NCBI GenBank assembly: GCA_964618855.1
Contig: CAZUCD010000137.1
Span: 1 to 10,375 of the forward strand
Direction: 5' to 3'
Length of the DNA stretch: 10,375 nt
DNA from: CAZUCD01 sp964618855
Lineage (GTDB): Bacteria; Sumerlaeota; Sumerlaeia; SLMS01; JANRJK01
How positions within the stretch are numbered: position 1 is the stretch's first letter; each line of letters opens with the position of its first letter. This document shows, one piece after another, positions 6,804 to 10,375 of this stretch. A program made the position numbers and the translations under genes. A model generated the notes under the pieces. That model was not told the DNA's origin. It ran no database searches and saw only the letters and a list, made by a program, of their open reading frames with translations.

Positions 6804-7023
6804 GGCGGCAGCTTGGCCATCCCCCGACCCGGGGCGAACCAAATCGGAGGAGTGCCCCCGGATCCCCGCGGGAGCCGACCGGGCATTTTGATGGCCACGC
6901 CTGCGCTGTTGACGTCGTTGCTATCCTGTCGCAACCTCAAGGAGTCATTTGCCATCGGTGGGGCTTTTCTGGGGCTTCCCCCCTCCGTGTCGTTCGGAGA
7001 CTTCTGCCCGCGTGAGGACTCTC
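6804..7023. other. divergent intergenic region between lipoprotein and TPR genes
   Basis: These 220 bp should contain back-to-back promoters. TTGACG occurs at 6909-6914 on the plus strand but has no good -10 box at 16-18 bp. The TPR frame is open from a TTG at 6949 with AAGGAG close by, so a longer N-terminus cannot be excluded. Confidence 0.4.
7014..7018 (+). promoter_or_regulatory. ribosome binding site of the TPR gene
   Basis: GAGGA lies five bases before the ATG at 7024. This start places a signal peptide exactly at the N-terminus, which is why it is preferred over the upstream TTG at 6949. Confidence 0.6.
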
Positions 7024-8928
7024 ATGGGCTTTGGCGGTCGGGAACTTGCCTTTCTCGCAGCGTTGTCGATGCTCGGGGCGTCAGCCCGGGCTGAGCGCAT
7101 CACGCTGAAGAACAACTCGGTTTTGGAGGCGCAGATCACTGCCGCCGACGAGCGTTTCGTGACCATCAAGCGCTCGGACGGCTCGACGATGAAGCTGTCA
7201 AGGTCGCAAATCCTCAAAATTGAGCAGTCTGCACCCGGCATCATGGAGATGCAGAAGGCAAAGGACGCCCTTCAGCGCGGGGACCTCCGGGCAACGAGGG
7301 TTCTCCTGCAGGCGGCCCTCGATTCGGGCGCTGATCGGGCCGAGGTGGAGCGAATCCTCGCCGACCTGTCGAACCGGGAGAAGGAAATCGAGCTGAAAGT
7401 GCACGGACCGCGTCTGCGGGACTTTGACGCCGCGATGTCCAAGTCGGACTTCGGCACGGCCGAAAAGACCCTTGTCCAACTCGAATCCGAACTCGACGCG
7501 GACAGCGCCCTGCGGAGCGACATCAAGAAGTGCTGGATCGACTTCTACGTGCGCAGGGCCCAATCGCACCGGGACACCGTTGATGACACCGCCGCCATTG
7601 CGGACCTGAAGATGGTGCATGAACTCGATCCGGGCAGGGCTCAGGTGTACCTGGACCTCGCGGACATCTACGCCAAGAACTCCAAGACCCGAAGCCAGGC
7701 GCTGGAGAACTACGAGAAGGGGTTGGCGCTCGCAGGGGACACGCTGGACCGGAAGCAACTCGCCCGCATCCACTTCGAGCTCGCCAATCTCTACCGCGAG
7801 GCCGGCCGCACCACGGATGCCTACGCCGAGTACCTCTATGTCCACTCTCTCGACAAGCGGTTCGAGGGGCGACTCGAGGACCGCATCATCCGCGCTTGCT
7901 TCGATTCGGTGACGGCGACCGAGGACGCGGATCCCGCGAAGGCGATCGAGCTGATCGACAAAGGCTTGGCCGTGCGGCGCGAGGCGGACCTGCTCGACCG
8001 CAAGGCGCGGCTCCTGGTCGTCCTAGGCCGCTATGAGGACGCAACCGCGGTTTACCGCCAGGTGCTCGAAGTGCATCCCACCTACAAGGACGCCAACTAC
8101 AACCTGGCGCAACTGGCGCTGCGCCGGTCGGAGCTCTTCGAGGCGCGCCAACTGCTCGACGCGGAGTTGGCGACCTATCCCGACAACTACAAGGCGCTGT
8201 GCCAGCTCGGCGAACTCTCCCTCCAACGCGACGACTACGAGGCCGCCTTCGGGTTCTTCGAGAAGGCGCACAAGGCCGACAAGGACCAGACGCGCGCCAA
8301 GGTCGGGCTCGCGAAGACGCTGCGCATGCAGAAGAAGTTCGCCGAGGCTCGCACCTACGTCGTCCAGTTGCTCGCGCTGAATCCCCTCGACCTCGATGCA
8401 AACCTGGAGATGGGGCGCATCCTGCGCGGCGAGGAGAATTACGAGGAAGCCTCTCGCTTCTACTCGATCGTCCTGGACCTGGTGGACCAGCACAAAGGGA
8501 AGCTCGACGAGTCGATGACGCAGCTCAAGGCGGACGCATTGATCGCGCGGGGGGAGGTGCGCCTTCTCACGACGGGACCATCCACGGCGAACGCCGACTT
8601 CAATTCCGCCCTCGAAGTCCTGCCGGAGTATCCCGCCGCCTTCTACAACATCGGGCAGGCCTACAAGTCGAAGTACGGTTTCAGCAAGCTGAAGGGCGAC
8701 CTTGAGGAGGCGGAGAAGAACCTCGATAAGGCACGCACGCTCGCGCCGAAGAACCCCTCCTACGCCCTTGCACTGGGGATTCTCTACCACCAGACGATGG
8801 CGCAGGTGGACCAGGAGAACAAGCCGGAGTACCTGAAGAAGGCGGCCACAAACTATCGCGACTACGTAGCTCTTGGCGGCGCCGACTCGGACTCGGTCGA
8901 GGGTTGGATCCGCGAGTGCGAAAGCTGA
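7024..8928 (+). CDS. exported TPR-repeat protein with N-terminal small beta-barrel-like segment
   Basis: From the ATG at 7024 the product is 634 residues. Residues 1-23 form a signal peptide (hydrophobic core LAFLAALSMLGA, likely cleavage after ARA), so the protein is periplasmic or surface-linked. Residues about 24-66 (RITLKNNSVLEAQI, FVTIKRSDG, LSRSQILKIE) look like a short beta-barrel segment of the kind found at the front of many exported TPR proteins. From about 70 to 620 there are tandem TPR-like helical pairs, clearest at 322-353 (ADLLDRKARLLVVLGRYEDA), 355-385, 389-419, 421-453 and 540-577. TPRs act as protein-binding scaffolds, often in envelope assembly; no catalytic motif is visible and the partner is unknown. 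It is read in the same direction as kdsC after 83 bp and divergently from the lipoprotein. Confidence 0.92.
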   Translation: MGFGGRELAFLAALSMLGASARAERITLKNNSVLEAQITAADERFVTIKRSDGSTMKLSRSQILKIEQSAPGIMEMQKAKDALQRGDLRATRVLLQAALDSGADRAEVERILADLSNREKEIELKVHGPRLRDFDAAMSKSDFGTAEKTLVQLESELDADSALRSDIKKCWIDFYVRRAQSHRDTVDDTAAIADLKMVHELDPGRAQVYLDLADIYAKNSKTRSQALENYEKGLALAGDTLDRKQLARIHFELANLYREAGRTTDAYAEYLYVHSLDKRFEGRLEDRIIRACFDSVTATEDADPAKAIELIDKGLAVRREADLLDRKARLLVVLGRYEDATAVYRQVLEVHPTYKDANYNLAQLALRRSELFEARQLLDAELATYPDNYKALCQLGELSLQRDDYEAAFGFFEKAHKADKDQTRAKVGLAKTLRMQKKFAEARTYVVQLLALNPLDLDANLEMGRILRGEENYEEASRFYSIVLDLVDQHKGKLDESMTQLKADALIARGEVRLLTTGPSTANADFNSALEVLPEYPAAFYNIGQAYKSKYGFSKLKGDLEEAEKNLDKARTLAPKNPSYALALGILYHQTMAQVDQENKPEYLKKAATNYRDYVALGGADSDSVEGWIRECES

Positions 8929-8956
8929 CCCGATAGACGACGCAAAGTCCCCCTTC

Positions 8957-8983
8957 CCCCCGCGGGGAGGGTCTGCTGACCCT
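8957..8983 (+). other. GC-rich hairpin region between TPR gene and kdsC
   Basis: A CCCCGCGGGG palindrome is followed by a 6 bp hairpin, AGGGTC-TGCT-GACCCT (8968-8983). No T-tract follows. It may weakly separate transcription of the TPR gene from kdsC, or be incidental. Confidence 0.3.
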
Positions 8984-9011
8984 AGGGCACCTGCCACGGG
9001 GTGCGGCTGCG

Positions 9012-9554
9012 ATGATCCAGGATGTCGAGCTTGTCCGGAAGCTGCAACGAGTACGCCTGATAGCGCTCGACGTGGACGGCGTTCTGACGGACGGCGGGAT
9101 TTTCATTTCCGAATCCGGCGAGTTCAAGCGCTTCGACATCAAGGACGGGCACGGGATCGTCGTGGCGCAGCGCGCGGGGATCACCTTTGCGCTCATATCC
9201 GGCCGCGCTTCGACGGCAACGACCGCGCGGGCGCGGGAACTCGGCATCTCCGAAGTGCACCAGGGGATCCGTGACAAGAAGTCGGTGCTCCTCAAGCTCG
9301 CGGAGAAGCTCTCCATCGGGCAGGAGGGGATTCTCTACATGGGCGACGACATTCAGGACCTCGGGGTGATGGCGTGGTCGGGATGCTCCGCTGCGCCGTG
9401 CGACGCCTGCCCCGAGGTGCTGTCGCGCGCGATGATCGTGGCCAAGTGCGGCGGGGGACACGGCGCCGTCCGCGAGGTCATCGAACTGGTGCTGAAGGCC
9501 CAGGGATCGTGGCGCGCGGTCGTGGATGCCTACCTTCCGCGGGATGCGTCCTGA
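9012..9554 (+). CDS. kdsC: 3-deoxy-D-manno-octulosonate 8-phosphate phosphatase (KdsC)
   Basis: This is a 180-residue cytoplasmic HAD-family phosphatase that hydrolyses KDO 8-phosphate to KDO and phosphate, the step before CMP-KDO formation in lipopolysaccharide inner-core synthesis. Motif I is DVDGVLTDG, with nucleophile Asp20 and general acid Asp22. Motif II is ISGR (62-65), motif III Lys is near 89, and motif IV is GDD (111-113). The compact C0-type HAD lacks a large cap, and the C-terminal GGGHGAVREVIELVL matches the KdsC signature tail that reaches into the neighbouring subunit's active site in the tetramer. The length is typical for stand-alone KdsC. The ATG at 9012 has only weak upstream purines but fits the family N-terminus. 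The next gene follows after 42 bp on the same strand. No kdsA, kdsB or kdsD is in the window. Confidence 0.96.
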   Translation: MIQDVELVRKLQRVRLIALDVDGVLTDGGIFISESGEFKRFDIKDGHGIVVAQRAGITFALISGRASTATTARARELGISEVHQGIRDKKSVLLKLAEKLSIGQEGILYMGDDIQDLGVMAWSGCSAAPCDACPEVLSRAMIVAKCGGGHGAVREVIELVLKAQGSWRAVVDAYLPRDAS

Positions 9555-9596
9555 GCCCGCCATGGCCGCTGAAAACCACCGAGTCGGGACGAGGGA

Positions 9597-10313
9597 ATGA
9601 ACTGGATCGTCATCGCGACGTACTGCGAGCGTGAGAACCTGCAGAAGCTGCTGCCCAGGCTGCGCGAGGTCATGCCCGGCGCACGGGTCTGCATCGTGGA
9701 CGACGACTCGCCCGATGGCACGTCGAAGGTGCCGGGGGAACTCGGGATGGGCGGGTTTGCGCGGGCCATCGTCCGCAAGGGGCGCCGCGGCTACGGCACC
9801 GCCGTGCGCGATGGTATCCTGGCGTGCCACCGGGCGGGCGCCACGCGCATCCTGACCATGGACGCGGACTTCTCCCACGATCCTGCGGAGGTCCCCGCGA
9901 TGTTCGCCGCCCTGGACGACGCCGAACTCTGCATCGGTTCGAGGTACACCGGGGGCGTGCGGGTCCTTAACTGGGAAATCAGCCGCCTGCTGCTCAGTCT
10001 CTTTGCGAATGCGTACGTGCGCACGATCCTCGGATTCGGCGTGGACGACTGCACGTCCGGTTTTCGTGCGTACCGTGCCGAGCTGATCCCGCGCCTGGGG
10101 CTGCGCACGATCCGAAGCAATGGCTATTCGTTCCTCGTCGAGATGCTGCACCGCAGTTCGCTCGCCGGGGCGCGCATCGTCGAGCACCCCATCATCTACG
10201 TGGAGCGGCGCGAGGGTCAGTCGAAGATGAGCCGTTCCGTGATCCTGGAGTCGGTCTTCATGCCCTGGAGGTTGCGCCTCTCGGCGCTCCTTGGGGGCCG
10301 CAGGGGCCGGTAG
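9597..10313 (+). CDS. GT2 glycosyltransferase, polyprenol/dolichol-phosphate mannose synthase-like
   Basis: The 238-residue GT-A glycosyltransferase is likely to move a sugar from a nucleotide donor (GDP-mannose in characterised relatives) onto a polyprenyl phosphate at the inner membrane. Motifs in order are ATYCERENL (7-15), VDDDSPDGT (34-42), RRGYGTAVRDG (63-73), the metal-binding DxD in MDADFSHDP (88-96), IGSRYTGG (113-120), DCTSGFRAYR (151-160) and RREGQSKMS (204-212). The order and the final basic RREGQSKMS are characteristic of DPM1-type enzymes. The protein ends soon after, without the C-terminal membrane segments of DpmS- or GtrB-like relatives, so it resembles the soluble DPM1 form. 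The start ATG at 9597 has GAGGG just upstream. It lies 42 bp after kdsC and 40 bp before the next start. Donor sugar specificity cannot be read from the sequence. Confidence 0.93.
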   Translation: MNWIVIATYCERENLQKLLPRLREVMPGARVCIVDDDSPDGTSKVPGELGMGGFARAIVRKGRRGYGTAVRDGILACHRAGATRILTMDADFSHDPAEVPAMFAALDDAELCIGSRYTGGVRVLNWEISRLLLSLFANAYVRTILGFGVDDCTSGFRAYRAELIPRLGLRTIRSNGYSFLVEMLHRSSLAGARIVEHPIIYVERREGQSKMSRSVILESVFMPWRLRLSALLGGRRGR

Positions 10314-10340
10314 CGGCAATGCAAGTGTCGATTCCCACGC

Positions 10341-10345
10341 GGAGG
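10341..10345 (+). promoter_or_regulatory. ribosome binding site of the last, partial gene
   Basis: A perfect GGAGG lies eight bases before the ATG at 10354, and it is the main reason to call a gene there. Confidence 0.65.
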
Positions 10346-10353
10346 TGTGCCCG

Positions 10354-10375
10354 ATGACGCCAGAGTTCCTCTCGT
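10354..10375 (+). CDS. start of an unidentified gene (cut by window end)
   Basis: Seven codons are visible (MTPEFLS). The ATG has an ideal GGAGG ribosome binding site and lies 40 bp after the glycosyltransferase stop on the same strand, so it is probably the next member of the kdsC-glycosyltransferase unit. Too little is present to name a product. Confidence 0.6.

Noticed and set aside
8982..10319. 445-residue open frame on the minus strand
   Set aside because: It is antisense to kdsC and the glycosyltransferase, whose catalytic motifs are unmistakable on the plus strand. Its translation is Arg/His/Asp-rich with no domain, as expected for a GC-rich shadow.
10319..10357. 12-residue ORF overlapping the start of the last gene by ATGA
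   Set aside because: It has no ribosome binding site, and an overlap of this kind arises easily by chance. A leader peptide cannot be supported.

Overview
This GC-rich window comes from a Gram-negative bacterium. A KDO 8-phosphate phosphatase implies a KDO-containing lipopolysaccharide, and there is a signal peptide and a lipobox. Codons strongly prefer G or C at the third position. No gene pins down the taxon. The ferredoxin, ankyrin and TPR proteins recall PVC-type or neighbouring uncultured phyla, but that is only an impression. No rRNA, tRNA, CRISPR array, integrase or insertion sequence was seen, and the window reads as ordinary chromosome.

Left part (1-3651, all minus strand). A Flp-type prepilin gene (3651-3286) ends at a textbook intrinsic terminator (3236-3202). 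Only about 31 bp later comes an asparagine-synthetase-like gene (3170-1389). After a 140 bp gap follows a DEAD/DEAH-box helicase of the YprA/MrfA/Hrq1 type (1248 to beyond base 1), cut by the window edge after 416 residues. The terminator lies between the pilin and the synthetase-like gene with almost no room for a promoter behind it.

Middle (3652-7023). A gene-poor stretch of about 600 bp (3652-4246) separates the pilin from a divergent small [4Fe-4S] ferredoxin (4247-4480, plus). The ferredoxin converges on a two-gene minus-strand unit, with a perfect GNRA-capped hairpin between the two stop codons. The unit is a predicted lipoprotein (6803-5919) followed 3 bp later by a 459-residue ankyrin-repeat protein (5915-4536).

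Right part (7024-10375, all plus strand). An exported TPR protein with an N-terminal small beta-barrel-like segment (7024-8928) is divergent from the lipoprotein. It is followed by kdsC (9012-9554), a dolichol-phosphate-mannose-synthase-like GT2 glycosyltransferase (9597-10313), and the first seven codons of another gene (from 10354) with a strong ribosome binding site. The short gaps suggest these last three form an envelope glycan operon.

Most genes belong to recognisable families. The least explained parts are the lipoprotein/ankyrin pair, the long orphan Flp-type pilin with its terminator-separated downstream gene, and the long leader region before the ferredoxin. None of these amounts to a demonstrated new system.
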